Positions 28,124 through 37,759 of a stretch of DNA of 64,000 nt are shown here, in pieces. Position 1 is the stretch's first letter. Each line of letters starts with the position of its first letter. Origin of the DNA: Candidatus Microthrix subdominans. Its GTDB lineage: Bacteria; Actinomycetota; Acidimicrobiia; Acidimicrobiales; Microtrichaceae. Under the pieces are notes generated by a model that saw nothing but the letters and a program-made list of their open reading frames with translations, searched no databases and was not told where the DNA came from. The stretch lies in the NCBI GenBank assembly GCA_016719385.1, contig JADJZA010000011.1, forward strand, positions 124,001-188,000. Direction: 5' to 3'. Both the position numbers and the translations under genes were made by a program.

Positions 28124-28268
28124 CTACTTGCCGGTGACGCGCTCCATCTGCTCGCCGCAGCAGATCTCGGAGTGCACCATCTCCGGTGGGCACGGGCAGG
28201 GCTTCTCGTAGACGAGCTGGGGCGTCGCACTTCTGGCAGGCATAGCGCTCTCCGGCTTCACGGGACAT
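28124..28268 (-). pseudogene. Small zinc-ribbon protein gene with a one-base insertion
   Basis: Starts MSREAGERYACQKCDA and resumes in another frame as QLVYEKPCPCPPEMVH and SEICCGEQMERVTGK. Removing one C from the CCCC run near the junction gives a ~47-residue protein with Cys pairs CQKC, CPC and CC, a typical small metal-binding actinobacterial protein. AAGGAG lies 7 nt before ATG 28268. Either a recent frameshift or a base-calling error; the intact downstream coding sequence favours recency. Confidence 0.65.
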
Positions 28269-28406
28269 GGTGGCTCCTTGTTTGTCGAGCGGGCGTGCCG
28301 TGACTGTCGGCCCGGTGCCGCCGTCCAAGGATGCCCCGGCTGTTCAGCGGAGTCGATGGTTCATTTGGCCTGGATAAGTGATGAAATAACAATATTGCTC
28401 AAGGTG

Positions 28407-28412
28407 TAATGT
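28407..28412 (+). promoter_or_regulatory. -10 hexamer TAATGT, leaderless promoter
   Basis: TAATGT, 7 nt, then GTG 28420. The preceding 50 nt are unusually AT-rich (tgatgaaataacaatattgc), possibly a regulator site. Confidence 0.5.
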
Positions 28413-28419
28413 TTTGACC

Positions 28420-29970
28420 GTGGAGCACCTCAACGTCATCGTCGTCGGGGCCGGCCTGTCGGGTATCGCCGCCGGGCATTACCTGAGCAACGACTGCCCG
28501 TGGGCGGACTACGCCATCCTGGAGGGCCGCGAGGCGATGGGTGGCACGTGGGACCTGTTTCGCTACCCGGGCCTGCGCTCGGACTCGGACATGTTCACCC
28601 TGGGCTACTCCTTCCGGCCGTGGGACGGCGCCAAGGCGATCGCCGACGGCGACTCGATCCTCCGCTACGTCCAAGAGACAGCGGCCGAGGAGGGCATCGA
28701 CGGAAAGATTCGCTACGGGCACCGCATCGTCGCGGCCGAATGGTCGACCGAGGACGCCCGTTGGACCGTGCAGGTCGAGCGAACCGGGAGCGACGGGCCA
28801 ACCACCCTCACGTGTGACTTTCTGTTCTCCTGCACCGGCTACTACCGCTATGACCACGGCTACACGCCCGACTTCCCCGGCCTGGACAGCTTTGGCGGCA
28901 CGGTGGTGCACCCCCAGCACTGGCCCGACGACCTGGACGTCACGGGCAAGCGGGTGGTGGTGATCGGCAGCGGGGCCACCGCAATCACCCTGATCCCGTC
29001 GCTGGCGCGCGACGCCGAGCACGTCACCATGTTGCAGCGCACGCCCAGCTACGTCGCCTCGCTGCCGGCGATCAACCCGCTGGCCGACCGGGCGCGCCGT
29101 TGGCTGCCCGCCAAGGTGTCGGGCCCGGTGGTCCGCTGGGCGTTCGCCCTGGGCACGCTCGGCTCCTACAAGCTGTCCCGTTGGCGCCCGGCGGTGGTGA
29201 AGAAGGCGCTGCGCCGCGAGGCCGCCCGCCAGCTGCCCGAGGGCTACGACCTGGACACCCACTTCAACCCGCCGTACGACCCGTGGGACCAGCGGCTGTG
29301 CGTGGTGCCCGACGGCGACCTGTTTGCTGCGATCAGCGACGGCTCGGCCTCGGTGGTGACCGACCGCGTCGACACGTTCACCGAGTCCGGAATCCGGCTG
29401 AAGTCCGGCGACGAGCTGGAGGCCGACATCGTCGTGACCGCCACCGGCCTGGAGCTGCTGTTTGCCGGTGGCATGGAGCTGAGCGTGGACGGCGAGCCGC
29501 TCGACCTGCCCAGCAAGCTGACGTACAAGGGCATGATGCTTGAGGACGTGCCCAACCTGGCCCTGGCGATCGGATACACCAACGCCTCGTGGACGCTCAA
29601 GGCCGAGCTGACGTGTCAGTACGTGTGCCGCATCCTCAACCACCTGCGCGACACCGGGCTGCGCCAGGCCACGCCGCGCAACCGGGATGCCTCGATCACC
29701 GTCGCGCCGTTGCTGGGCCTCACCTCCGGCTACATCACCCGTGCGGCCGACCGGTTTCCCCAGCAGGGCAGCCGCTTCCCGTGGCAGGTGCACCAGAGCT
29801 ACCTGCGCGACTACCGGGCGCTGCGGATGAGCGACGTGGTCGACGAGGCGATGGAGTTTTCCAACCGTCGGTCGCCGTCGCGGCCGCTCAGCGGTCGTTT
29901 GGACACAGCGCACACGGCGCCAGCGGGTCGTTCCGGCTCGGATAGTGTGCCCGTCGACGCACGAGATTGA
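28420..29970 (+). CDS. Flavin-containing Baeyer-Villiger monooxygenase (EthA/MymA-like)
   Basis: 516 residues. FAD-binding GAGLSG is at residues 10-15, the BVMO fingerprint FGGTVVHPQHWP at 158-169, and NADPH-binding GSGATA at 183-188. Inserts oxygen next to a ketone using NADPH and O2. The nearest known types are mycobacterial EthA and MymA. Start GTG 28420 sits 7 nt after TAATGT. The SDR two genes downstream could supply the ketone, as with MymA (Rv3083) and SadH (Rv3085); this is an inference from context. Confidence 0.9.
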   Translation: MEHLNVIVVGAGLSGIAAGHYLSNDCPWADYAILEGREAMGGTWDLFRYPGLRSDSDMFTLGYSFRPWDGAKAIADGDSILRYVQETAAEEGIDGKIRYGHRIVAAEWSTEDARWTVQVERTGSDGPTTLTCDFLFSCTGYYRYDHGYTPDFPGLDSFGGTVVHPQHWPDDLDVTGKRVVVIGSGATAITLIPSLARDAEHVTMLQRTPSYVASLPAINPLADRARRWLPAKVSGPVVRWAFALGTLGSYKLSRWRPAVVKKALRREAARQLPEGYDLDTHFNPPYDPWDQRLCVVPDGDLFAAISDGSASVVTDRVDTFTESGIRLKSGDELEADIVVTATGLELLFAGGMELSVDGEPLDLPSKLTYKGMMLEDVPNLALAIGYTNASWTLKAELTCQYVCRILNHLRDTGLRQATPRNRDASITVAPLLGLTSGYITRAADRFPQQGSRFPWQVHQSYLRDYRALRMSDVVDEAMEFSNRRSPSRPLSGRLDTAHTAPAGRSGSDSVPVDARD

Positions 29971-30002
29971 GCGTGCCGTAACCCGAGACGCAACGAGATG
30001 AC

Positions 30003-31082
30003 GTGACCAGCAACGAGCAGTCGGTTTCAGCATCTGAGGCCCTCGCCGACCGAAGTTCGGCCGACCCTGCTGAGCCTGAGGGGTACCCCAAGGCCCCGAT
30101 GAGCCGCATGCTCGGCTTCGTCGCCGTCGTGCTCGTGTCGCTCATCGTGCTGATCGCGTCGCCATGGCGAGGCGGCTTTGGCTTCGCCTACATGGGGGTC
30201 GTGCCCGGAATTGCCGCAGTCATCGCGTCGACGCGGGTCGCTTTTCTCAGTGCCGTGATGACTGCGGGCGCCGTACTCGTCGGCGTAACCGTCAGCGGCT
30301 CGCTCCCGCTGTCGGTGCTGTGGATGACTTTGTTGGCAGTCGGCATCGTGTACGCCTCGCGCTACGGAGCTTCCAGCGTTGGGTGCATGATCACGGCGCA
30401 GGCGGCGATCGTGATCGTCTACGGCAGGGTCTATGCCGGCGCCCCCGAGCCGTTCAACCAGCCTCACACCTTCACCGGAGCACTGCCGGTGGCCGCCTTT
30501 GCCCTAGGTGGCGGCTTGGTCGTTGCGCTGGCGGGGCAGATCTTCCTGCGTCGCTTTCCCGGACGGTTGGGCGACGACCTCTCGGTGCAGGACTCGTGGT
30601 GGTACGGGGCTTCGGTGATTCCGCTGACCATCGTCGGCACGTGGGTGTGCCGCGCCTTCTTCCCGGGCACGCATTCGTGGTGGTTTCTGCTGACGGTCTA
30701 TGTGGTGCTGTTGCCGGTCAGCGTGGCGGCAATCGAGCGCATGCGCGGCCGGGTGATCGGAACGGTTGCGGGCGCCGCCGTCGTTGCGGTCGTCACCTTC
30801 GTGGTCGCCGAGGCGGAACTGAGCGTCAACATCATCTACGGCCTGGCGCTCCTCGCAGCCGTTGGCACCATCGTCTTTGCCCATGGCTCCTACACCTTGG
30901 ACGCCGCTTTCCTGACGGCGACCGTGCTCTTCGGCGGCTTTGGCTCGGCGAACAACCCGACGCTGCTGCACGGCGAGCGGGTGGGGCTCACCATCCTCGG
31001 CGCCGCCGCAGCGTTCGGGGCACTGCGATTCAACGATTGGCTGCGGGCGCGTGTCGATCAGCGACCGGAAGTCACGACATGA
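30003..31082 (+). CDS. FUSC-family membrane protein (aromatic acid exporter-like)
   Basis: 359 residues, about ten hydrophobic segments in two blocks (residues ~35-180 and ~200-345). The second block, WWFLLTVYVVLLPV then RMRGRVIGTVAGA, matches the FUSC_2 (PF13515-type) pattern of aromatic-acid and related exporters. The ~30 N-terminal residues are polar. GTG start, 32 nt after the monooxygenase stop, and 28 nt before the SDR gene, so one operon. It might export an oxygenated product, but the substrate is not predictable. Confidence 0.75.
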   Translation: MTSNEQSVSASEALADRSSADPAEPEGYPKAPMSRMLGFVAVVLVSLIVLIASPWRGGFGFAYMGVVPGIAAVIASTRVAFLSAVMTAGAVLVGVTVSGSLPLSVLWMTLLAVGIVYASRYGASSVGCMITAQAAIVIVYGRVYAGAPEPFNQPHTFTGALPVAAFALGGGLVVALAGQIFLRRFPGRLGDDLSVQDSWWYGASVIPLTIVGTWVCRAFFPGTHSWWFLLTVYVVLLPVSVAAIERMRGRVIGTVAGAAVVAVVTFVVAEAELSVNIIYGLALLAAVGTIVFAHGSYTLDAAFLTATVLFGGFGSANNPTLLHGERVGLTILGAAAAFGALRFNDWLRARVDQRPEVTT

Positions 31083-31110
31083 CGATCGACCAACACGACG
31101 AGGATGCGCA

Positions 31111-31944
31111 GTGAAGCAGTTTGAGGGACGAGTAGCAGCGATCACCGGCGCCGGCTCGGGCATCGGGCGGGCGCTGGCAGAGAACCTGGCGGCCCAGGGC
31201 GCGCATCTGGCCCTCTCCGACGTGAATGAGGCCGGTTTGGCCGCCACGGTCGCCCGTTGTGAGGGGAAGGGCGTGAGGGTCACCTCCCAAAGGGTCGACG
31301 TGGCCGACCGCTTCGCTGTCGAGGCATGGGCCGACTCGGTCGTCGAGGATCACGACAAGGTCAACCTGATCGTCAACAACGCCGGCGTCGCCCTGGGTGC
31401 GACGGTCGAGTCGATGTCCTATGAAGACTTCGAGTGGCTGATGAGCATCAACTTTTGGGGGGTCGTCTACGGCACCAAGGCATTCCTGCCCCATCTGAAG
31501 GCGTCGGGAGAGGGCCACGTGGTCAACGTGTCCAGCGTGTTTGGGCTGGTGTCGATCCCGACGCAGTCCGCCTACAACGCCGCCAAGTTTGCGGTGCGGG
31601 GCTTCACCGACGCACTGCGCATCGAGCTTGAGATCGACCCCTGCGGGGTGTCGGCCACCACGGTGCATCCCGGCGGCATCGCCACCAACATCGCCAAGGA
31701 TGCCCGCATGGACGAGAGCGTCGGTGATGTGGCCGGCTCGGCCGAGGAAGCCAAGTTGGAGTTCGACAAGTTTCTGCGCACCGACCCCGACAAGGCGGCC
31801 CGCCAGATCCTCAAGGCGGTGCAGCGAAACCGGCGACGGGCGCTGATCGGCCCCGACGCCGTCGTGTTCGACGGAGTATCCCGCCTGCCCGCCGGCATCT
31901 ATCAGCGCGTGCTTGCCGGTGGAGCCCGCCGCCAGCGGGGCTGA
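31111..31944 (+). CDS. Short-chain dehydrogenase/reductase (SadH-like)
   Basis: 277 residues, classical SDR. Coenzyme motif TGAGSGIG is at residues 12-19, NNAG at 89-92, and the catalytic Ser141/142, Tyr155 and Lys159 lie in NVSSVFGLVS and SAYNAAK. The aspartate after strand 2 (SDVNE) favours NAD. The C-terminal extension is typical of the mycobacterial SadH group. GTG 31111 follows GAGGA. Likely oxidises a long-chain or cyclic alcohol to the ketone used by the monooxygenase upstream. Confidence 0.88.
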   Translation: MKQFEGRVAAITGAGSGIGRALAENLAAQGAHLALSDVNEAGLAATVARCEGKGVRVTSQRVDVADRFAVEAWADSVVEDHDKVNLIVNNAGVALGATVESMSYEDFEWLMSINFWGVVYGTKAFLPHLKASGEGHVVNVSSVFGLVSIPTQSAYNAAKFAVRGFTDALRIELEIDPCGVSATTVHPGGIATNIAKDARMDESVGDVAGSAEEAKLEFDKFLRTDPDKAARQILKAVQRNRRRALIGPDAVVFDGVSRLPAGIYQRVLAGGARRQRG

Positions 31945-32040
31945 GCCCGGAGCGCCCAACGAACCACCCTCCGGCGCCGCCCTTGGCACCGCTCCCGCGC
32001 TTACCGGAAAATCAACCCTGCGACTACCATTGGATGGTTC

Positions 32041-34479
32041 GTGCCCCGCCTCGCCCCCTTTGCTCCTGACGCTCCGCCGGACGACACCCCCGGGAACGAC
32101 GACGCCTTCAGTGCTCCCGAACCCACCGGCGAGGTGTCCGACGCCTACCCCGAAAACGGGCTGACCGACGACGAAGTGGCCGAGCGGGTTGCCGACGGGC
32201 GGGTCAATCGTCGGCCCGGCGTGCAGGGAATGCGTACGAGCCGGATCGTCCTCACCAACGTGTTGAGCCCGGTCAACGGCATCATGCTGGCACTGTTCGT
32301 CCTGATCGGGATCTCGGGATTCTGGAAGGACGCCCTCTTCGTCGGGGTGGTCGTGACCAACACGGTGGTGGGCATCACCCAGGAACTGCGGGCCCGGCGT
32401 GAGCTCGACCAGCTCAAAGTGCTGACCGAGCCGGCGGCCACGGTCGTACGAGGCGGCCACACCTCGGAGGTGCAGGCCGACGACCTGGTCGAGGATGACC
32501 TCGTCGAGGTGAGTGCCGGGTTTCAGGTGGTGGCCGACGGCGAGGTGACCGACGCCGTCGGGCTGAGCGTCGACGAGTCGCTCTTGACCGGCGAATCCAA
32601 GGCGGTGGCCAAGGAGGTCGGCGATTCCATCCTGTCCGGCAGCTTCATCGTGGCGGGTCGGGGGCGTTTCCGGGCGACCGGGGTTGGCGCACACAGCTAT
32701 GCGGGTTCGCTGACCACCGAGGCCCGACGATTCTCGATGGCCGGCTCCTGGCTGCAGGGCGAGATCAACCGCATCATCCACTGGCTGCTGTTCATCGTGC
32801 CGCCTGCGGCATTGGGGATGTGGCTGACGCGACGAGGCAGCGGGGACACCTGGCAAGAGGCGCTGCAAGGAACGGTGGCGGCCGCGGTGTCGATGGTGCC
32901 CGACGGCCTGGTGCTGCTGACCAGCGTGGCCTTTGTGGCCGGCGTGGTCACGCTGTCGCGCCACAAGGCGCTGGCCAAGCAACTGGCCACGGTGGAAAGC
33001 CTGGCCCGGGTGGACGTGTTGTGCATGGACAAGACCGGCACGATCACCACCGGCGAGCTGGAGTTTGTCGAGGCGGTCCCGCTCGACGACATCGAGGTGG
33101 ACGAGGTGAAGCAGGTGCTGGCGGCGATCGCTGCTGCGGACCCGTCGCCCAACGCGACCAGTACGGCGATCGCCGAGGGTACCGGCACCCCGCCGGATTG
33201 GACGGTGGCTGCAGTGGAAGCCTTCCAGAGCCAATACAAGTGGGCGGGCGTCACCTTCGCCGGTCGGGGGATGTTCATCCTGGGAGCACCCGACGTGATG
33301 GTCGACGCCGACGACCCGGTGCTGGAGCGGGTGGGTGCCCTCAGCACGGGCGGGTCGCGGGTGTTGTTGCTGTCGAGGGCAGCGGAGAGCTCGTCGTTCC
33401 ATCCGTTGCCCGACGATCTGACCCCGGTGGCCATCGTGGAGCTGTCCGACGAGGTGCGCGACGACGCCGCCGGCGTGATCGAGTTCTTCGCCCGCCAGGG
33501 CGTCGACCTCAAGGTGATCTCCGGCGACAACATCGGCACGGTTTCAGCGGTGGCCGAGCGCGCCAACATCACACAGATCGGCGAGCCGATCGACGCCCGT
33601 CGGCTGCCGTTGGACAGCGAACCCAGCGACGAGATGGCCGATGCGATGGAGTCGACCACCGTGTTCGGGCGGGTGACCCCCCACCAGAAGGAGGCGATGG
33701 TCTCCTCGCTTCAGGCCAGGGGTCACGTGGTGGCGATGACCGGTGACGGCGTCAACGACGTCATGGCGCTCAAGCAGGCCGATCTGGGCATCGCGATGGG
33801 GGAGGGCAGTGCCGCCGCCCGGTCGATCGCCGACCTGGTGCTGACCGACAACGCCTTCGCCACGCTGCCGGTCGTCGTCGACGAGGGCCGCAAGGTGATC
33901 AACAACGTCGAGCGGGTGTCCAACCTGTTCCTCACCAAGTCGGCGTATGCCATCGTGCTCACCGTTGCTGTCGCCGTGGCCAGCATGCCCTTTCCGCTGT
34001 TGCCCCGTCAGCTCACCCTGATCGGCACGTTCAGTATCGGGCTGCCCGGGTTCTTCCTGGCCCTCTCTCCCGAGGTCGATCGGCTGCGCCCCGGGTTTCT
34101 GCGCAGGGTGTTGTCCTTCGCCCTGCCCGCCGGGGTGATCGCCGCAGCGATGGCGATGGTGGCGTTCGTCTATACCCGCAACCAATTTGGCCTGCCGGAG
34201 GCCCGCACGATGACGACGCTGACGCTGCTGGCGATCGGGCTGGTGGTGCTGCTGGCCAGCAGCCGGCCCCTCCATCCCTGGAAGATCGGCCTCGCCGTCG
34301 GGATGGCGGTGTCATATGCGCTGATCTGCGGACTTTGGGTCACCCGGGACTACTTCGAGCTGAGCTACGTGGCCGATGCCGGGGTGTGGGGCGTCGGCGT
34401 GGGCGCATCCCTGCTTGGCGGAGTGCTGATCGTGGCGTTGACCGCGCTGCTCGACCGCACCGAGCGCACGGGTGCCTGA
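32041..34479 (+). CDS. P-type cation ATPase, CtpE-like
   Basis: 812 residues. Actuator motif TGES at 183-186, phosphorylation site DKTGT with Asp330, and hinge GDGVND at 568-573 are all intact, so it should be active. No heavy-metal domain or CPC motif is present. The M4 segment SMVPDGLVLLTSVAF resembles the PEGL-type site of CtpE, which in mycobacteria takes up calcium. About ten transmembrane segments with six at the C-terminus. TACCAT lies 10 nt upstream of the GTG. Convergent with the acyl-CoA dehydrogenase gene. Confidence 0.87.
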   Translation: MPRLAPFAPDAPPDDTPGNDDAFSAPEPTGEVSDAYPENGLTDDEVAERVADGRVNRRPGVQGMRTSRIVLTNVLSPVNGIMLALFVLIGISGFWKDALFVGVVVTNTVVGITQELRARRELDQLKVLTEPAATVVRGGHTSEVQADDLVEDDLVEVSAGFQVVADGEVTDAVGLSVDESLLTGESKAVAKEVGDSILSGSFIVAGRGRFRATGVGAHSYAGSLTTEARRFSMAGSWLQGEINRIIHWLLFIVPPAALGMWLTRRGSGDTWQEALQGTVAAAVSMVPDGLVLLTSVAFVAGVVTLSRHKALAKQLATVESLARVDVLCMDKTGTITTGELEFVEAVPLDDIEVDEVKQVLAAIAAADPSPNATSTAIAEGTGTPPDWTVAAVEAFQSQYKWAGVTFAGRGMFILGAPDVMVDADDPVLERVGALSTGGSRVLLLSRAAESSSFHPLPDDLTPVAIVELSDEVRDDAAGVIEFFARQGVDLKVISGDNIGTVSAVAERANITQIGEPIDARRLPLDSEPSDEMADAMESTTVFGRVTPHQKEAMVSSLQARGHVVAMTGDGVNDVMALKQADLGIAMGEGSAAARSIADLVLTDNAFATLPVVVDEGRKVINNVERVSNLFLTKSAYAIVLTVAVAVASMPFPLLPRQLTLIGTFSIGLPGFFLALSPEVDRLRPGFLRRVLSFALPAGVIAAAMAMVAFVYTRNQFGLPEARTMTTLTLLAIGLVVLLASSRPLHPWKIGLAVGMAVSYALICGLWVTRDYFELSYVADAGVWGVGVGASLLGGVLIVALTALLDRTERTGA

Positions 34480-34498
34480 GCACACGAGCGAACGGTTG

Positions 34499-34527
34499 CC
34501 TGGGCCGGGCCGCTGAGGCGGCCCAGG
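34499..34527. terminator. Hairpin between convergent ATPase and acyl-CoA dehydrogenase genes
   Basis: CCTGGGCCG / CGGCCCAGG arms with an 11-nt loop that can itself pair (GGGCCGC/GCGGCCC). No T tract. Confidence 0.55.
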
Positions 34528-34553
34528 CCAGGGTGCGACATCAGGCGGTCGGC

Positions 34554-36206
34554 TCAGCCGGCCAGGGGGAGCGCCCGGCGGACGATGGCGCCGGCGTCGG
34601 CGGCGGGGGAGAGCGTGCCAAACGCAATGCCACCGCCCGAGCCCAACCGGCTTTGGATAAACGCCTCGGCCACCTCGGACGGCGCATGGCGGACCAACAG
34701 GGACGCCTGCAACAGGAGGGCCAGGCGCTCGACGACCGATCGGGCCGATCGCTCCAGCTCGTCGGGCTGGTCCAACAGCGCCTGCACCTCGCCGAGCGCG
34801 GCGGCCATGGTGGGTGAGGCCTCGGCGGTCACCCGCAGCTCGGACATGAAGGCGGCGGTCGACTCGGGGGAGCGGGCCATCGCCCGCAGCACATCGAGGC
34901 AGATGACGTTGCCCGAACCCTCCCACACGCCGTTCAGTGGGCTCTGGCGAAACAGGCGCGGCATCGGCGATTCCTCAACAAAGCCGTTGCCGCCGAAGCA
35001 TTCGAGGGCCTCGGCGGCGTGCATCGGGGCCCGTTTGCAGATCCAGTATTTGAGGATCGGCGTGGCCAGCCGGGTGAGCAGTCGAGCCGTGTCGTCGTTG
35101 CGGTCTGAGTCCCTACCGCCAGCGGTGGCGTCGAACAGGCCGGCCAGCCACATCGCCGACGTGGTGGCCGCCTCGGACTCGAGGGCCAGGTCGGCCAGCA
35201 CCGCCGTCATCAGCGGTTGATCGACCAAGGTGCGGCCGAAGGCGCTGCGGTGACGGGCGTGCCAGATGGCCTGGGCGGTTCCCTGGCGCATGATCGCCGT
35301 CGCCCCCAGCACACAGTCGAGGCGGGTGTGGTTGACCATTTCGATGATCGTGGCCACGCCGCGACCCTCGTCGCCCACGCGACGCACCCAGGCTTCGTCG
35401 AACTCGACCTCGCTCGAGGCGTTCGACCGGTCGCCCAGCTTGTCCTTGAGGCGCTGGATGGCCATGGCGTTGCGCGTGCCGTCGGGCCGCCAGCGTGGGA
35501 GGAAAAAGCACGTGAGCCCAGCCTCGGTCTGGGCGAGGGTGAGGAACCCGTCGCTCATCGGCGCCGAACAGAACCACTTGTGGCCGGTGATCAGGTATTC
35601 GTCACCGGAGAGATGGCGGGCGGTGGTCGTGTTGGCCCGAACGTCGCTGCCGCCCTGCTTCTCGGTCATCGCCATGCCACAGGTCAGCCCCGACTTCTGT
35701 TCCGCCGAGATGAACCGACGGTCGTAACTGGCGGCGGTCAGGCCGGACTCCCACTCGGCGAACAGCTCGGGATTGTTCCGCATCGCCGGGACGACCGAAT
35801 ACGTCATCGAGGTGGGACACATGTGGCCACCGTCGGTCTGGTACCAGACGATCACCTTGGCGCACCGGGCGACGTGGGCGCCCGTGCGGTCCTCTGCCCA
35901 AGGGGCTGCGCCCAACCCCTCGCCGATCGCCACGGTCATCAGCTCGTGATAGCTGGGATGGAAGCGCACCTCGTCGATGCGTTGGCCGTAGCGGTCGTGG
36001 GTCAACAGCTCTGGGGGGTTGGCGTTGGCCGCCCGTCCCCACTCCTGGGCGTCCTCGCTGCCGGCGAGCCTTCCGATGCGCTCGAGGTCGGGTCCCGCCC
36101 AGCCCGCCCCCTCGCGCTGCAGCGCCTCGGTCAGTGCCGGGTCGGCGCCGAAGACGTCGTAGTCGACCAACGGCCGGCTCTGGTTCGTCACATCATGTGT
36201 GGCCAT
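34554..36206 (-). CDS. Acyl-CoA dehydrogenase, AidB-like
   Basis: 550 residues, longer than ordinary acyl-CoA dehydrogenases and of AidB length. The AidB-type signature AMTEKQGGSDVRANTT is present, with WFCSAPMSDGFLTLAQ in the FAD-binding barrel and ECFGGNGFVEESPMPRLFR in the C-terminal helical domain. AidB of E. coli is an alkylation-response flavoprotein with weak isovaleryl-CoA activity; actinobacterial relatives are mostly uncharacterised. The ATG at 36206 lies 83 nt from the start of the divergent esterase gene. Confidence 0.88.
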   Translation of the reverse strand: MATHDVTNQSRPLVDYDVFGADPALTEALQREGAGWAGPDLERIGRLAGSEDAQEWGRAANANPPELLTHDRYGQRIDEVRFHPSYHELMTVAIGEGLGAAPWAEDRTGAHVARCAKVIVWYQTDGGHMCPTSMTYSVVPAMRNNPELFAEWESGLTAASYDRRFISAEQKSGLTCGMAMTEKQGGSDVRANTTTARHLSGDEYLITGHKWFCSAPMSDGFLTLAQTEAGLTCFFLPRWRPDGTRNAMAIQRLKDKLGDRSNASSEVEFDEAWVRRVGDEGRGVATIIEMVNHTRLDCVLGATAIMRQGTAQAIWHARHRSAFGRTLVDQPLMTAVLADLALESEAATTSAMWLAGLFDATAGGRDSDRNDDTARLLTRLATPILKYWICKRAPMHAAEALECFGGNGFVEESPMPRLFRQSPLNGVWEGSGNVICLDVLRAMARSPESTAAFMSELRVTAEASPTMAAALGEVQALLDQPDELERSARSVVERLALLLQASLLVRHAPSEVAEAFIQSRLGSGGGIAFGTLSPAADAGAIVRRALPLAG

Positions 36207-36289
36207 GACAGCAGTATGACGGTGCCAGGGCGGAGCGTGCAGGGGTGGACCGCTGGCGGTCCGGCCACCGAAGTTGTAGCAAGGAGTTC

Positions 36290-37281
36290 ATGGACGACGT
36301 CAACCAATCGACCGCAGGCGTCGAGCCGGAGCCCGAATCGGAGCCGAATTTGGAGCTGGAGCCGGAGGCGGTCCCCACGGACGACGATGCACCCGCGTTG
36401 CGCCCCAAGGAGGTGCGCGCCCGTACCTCTCGACGTCGGCTGCAGGTCGTCAATGCGGCGGCGAGGCGGCTGGCCACGGCTCGATACGCAACCGACCCGC
36501 TCGAGATCCGGCGCACGGTCGACCGGCTGGCTCGTCTGCAGCCGCGGGTGCGTGGCGTGACGATCCGCCGCGGTTCGGTAGGGCCCGGCCGGGCACCGTG
36601 CTGTACCTGCACGGTGGCGGATACATCGCCGGTGGCCCACACACCCACCGCATGTTGGTCGGTGCGCTGGTGGTGCGCACCGGCTTTCGGGCGTTCGTCC
36701 CCGACTATCGCCTCGCCCCCGAGCACCGCCATCCGGCGGCGTTGGACGACGCACGCGTTGTCTATGACCAGCTGGCGACCCAGACGCATAACACCGGCCG
36801 TTCGTTCGCCGTGGCGGGCGACAGCGCCGGTGGGGGCCTGGCCACCGCGCTGGTGGTCGATCGCAGGGACGCGGACGTCCGACTCCCGGACCGCCTGGCC
36901 TTGATCTCGCCCTGGGTGGACCTGAGCGGGCCCAGCCCGGAGACGATCGAGGCGCGAGCCGGCCTCGACGTGGTGATGCGGGCCGAGCAGATCCAATTGT
37001 CGGGGCTGGCCTATGCCGAAGATCGCATCGCCGATCCCAGCGCGTCGCCGCTGTGGGCCGATCTGCGCGGCCTCCCGCCGACCCTGATCCAGGTGGGCAC
37101 GAGCGAGTTGATCGGCGTGGAAGGCGAGCTGCTCGCCCAACGGATGGCCATCGCCGGGGTACCGGTGGCGCTCGAGGTGTGGGAGAAGATGCCCCACGTG
37201 TTTCAGGCGGTCCCGGTGCTGAAGGAGCGACGCTTCGCGCTCGACCGCTTGGCGGCGTTCATCTCGGAGGATCGGGACTGA
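36290..37281 (+). pseudogene. HSL-type carboxylesterase gene with frameshift and probable small deletion
   Basis: N-terminal part from ATG 36290 (AAGGAG 4 nt upstream) reads an acidic leader then RTVDRLARLQPRVRGVTIRR. The hydrolase core resumes in another frame at ~36590: LYLHGGGYIAGG (oxyanion hole HGGG), AGDSAGGGLA (nucleophile Ser), WVDLSG, and MPHVFQ (catalytic His). The segment between the N-terminal cap and the HGGG strand is about a dozen residues shorter than in relatives, and the frame changes there, so a deletion is likely. The 227-residue reading from GTG 36598 lacks the cap and the start of the core. Confidence 0.7.
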
Positions 37282-37344
37282 CCTGGCCCGAGGTCAGCGT
37301 CGGTGTCGGCGCGCTCTGATGGTCGATCAGCGGTGAGCGGCAAC

Positions 37345-37350
37345 TACGAT
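37345..37350 (+). promoter_or_regulatory. -10 hexamer TACGAT, leaderless promoter
   Basis: TACGAT, 7 nt, then ATG 37358. Confidence 0.5.
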
Positions 37351-37357
37351 CCCGACC

Positions 37358-37759
37358 ATGGGAATCGGCTCAACTGGTTACAACATCCTCAACATTCTGC
37401 ACATCCTGACGGCGGTGGTGGCCTTCGGGCCGCTGTTCATGTACCAGTCGCTGCAGCGGGCGGGCGCCACGGCGCAGATCGCCAAGCTGCACCTGTACAT
37501 GGTGATCCCGTCGATGGTGCTGCTGTGGGTCTTCGGCATGGGCATGGTCGGCATGTCAGACGAAGCGATCCAGATGTCCGACGTGTGGATCTCCGGTGGC
37601 CTTGGCGTATGGCTGGTGGCGCTGGTGGTCAGCGTGGTTCTCGTCCGTCCGGCGCTGACCGAAACCGGTGACTCCGCCAAATCCAAGCTGGCCGCCGGCA
37701 CGGGTGTCTGTCACCTGATGCTGGTGATCGCCCTGTACTTCATGGTGTTCAAGCCATGA
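37358..37759 (+). CDS. Small four-helix membrane protein, DUF2269-like
   Basis: 133 residues with four hydrophobic segments (about 8-28, 47-66, 80-100, 112-130). The N-terminal pattern NILHILTAVVAFGP is typical of DUF2269/CopD-like membrane proteins, which have conserved His residues in helix 1. No enzyme motif is seen. Its stop overlaps the start of the acyl-CoA dehydrogenase gene by 4 nt (ATGA), so the two are translated together. A link between them, such as quinone or haem chemistry, is only a guess. Confidence 0.7.
   Translation: MGIGSTGYNILNILHILTAVVAFGPLFMYQSLQRAGATAQIAKLHLYMVIPSMVLLWVFGMGMVGMSDEAIQMSDVWISGGLGVWLVALVVSVVLVRPALTETGDSAKSKLAAGTGVCHLMLVIALYFMVFKP

Noticed and set aside
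31072..33402. 776-codon open frame on the minus strand
   Set aside because: Shadow of the SDR and P-type ATPase genes, which have complete motifs.
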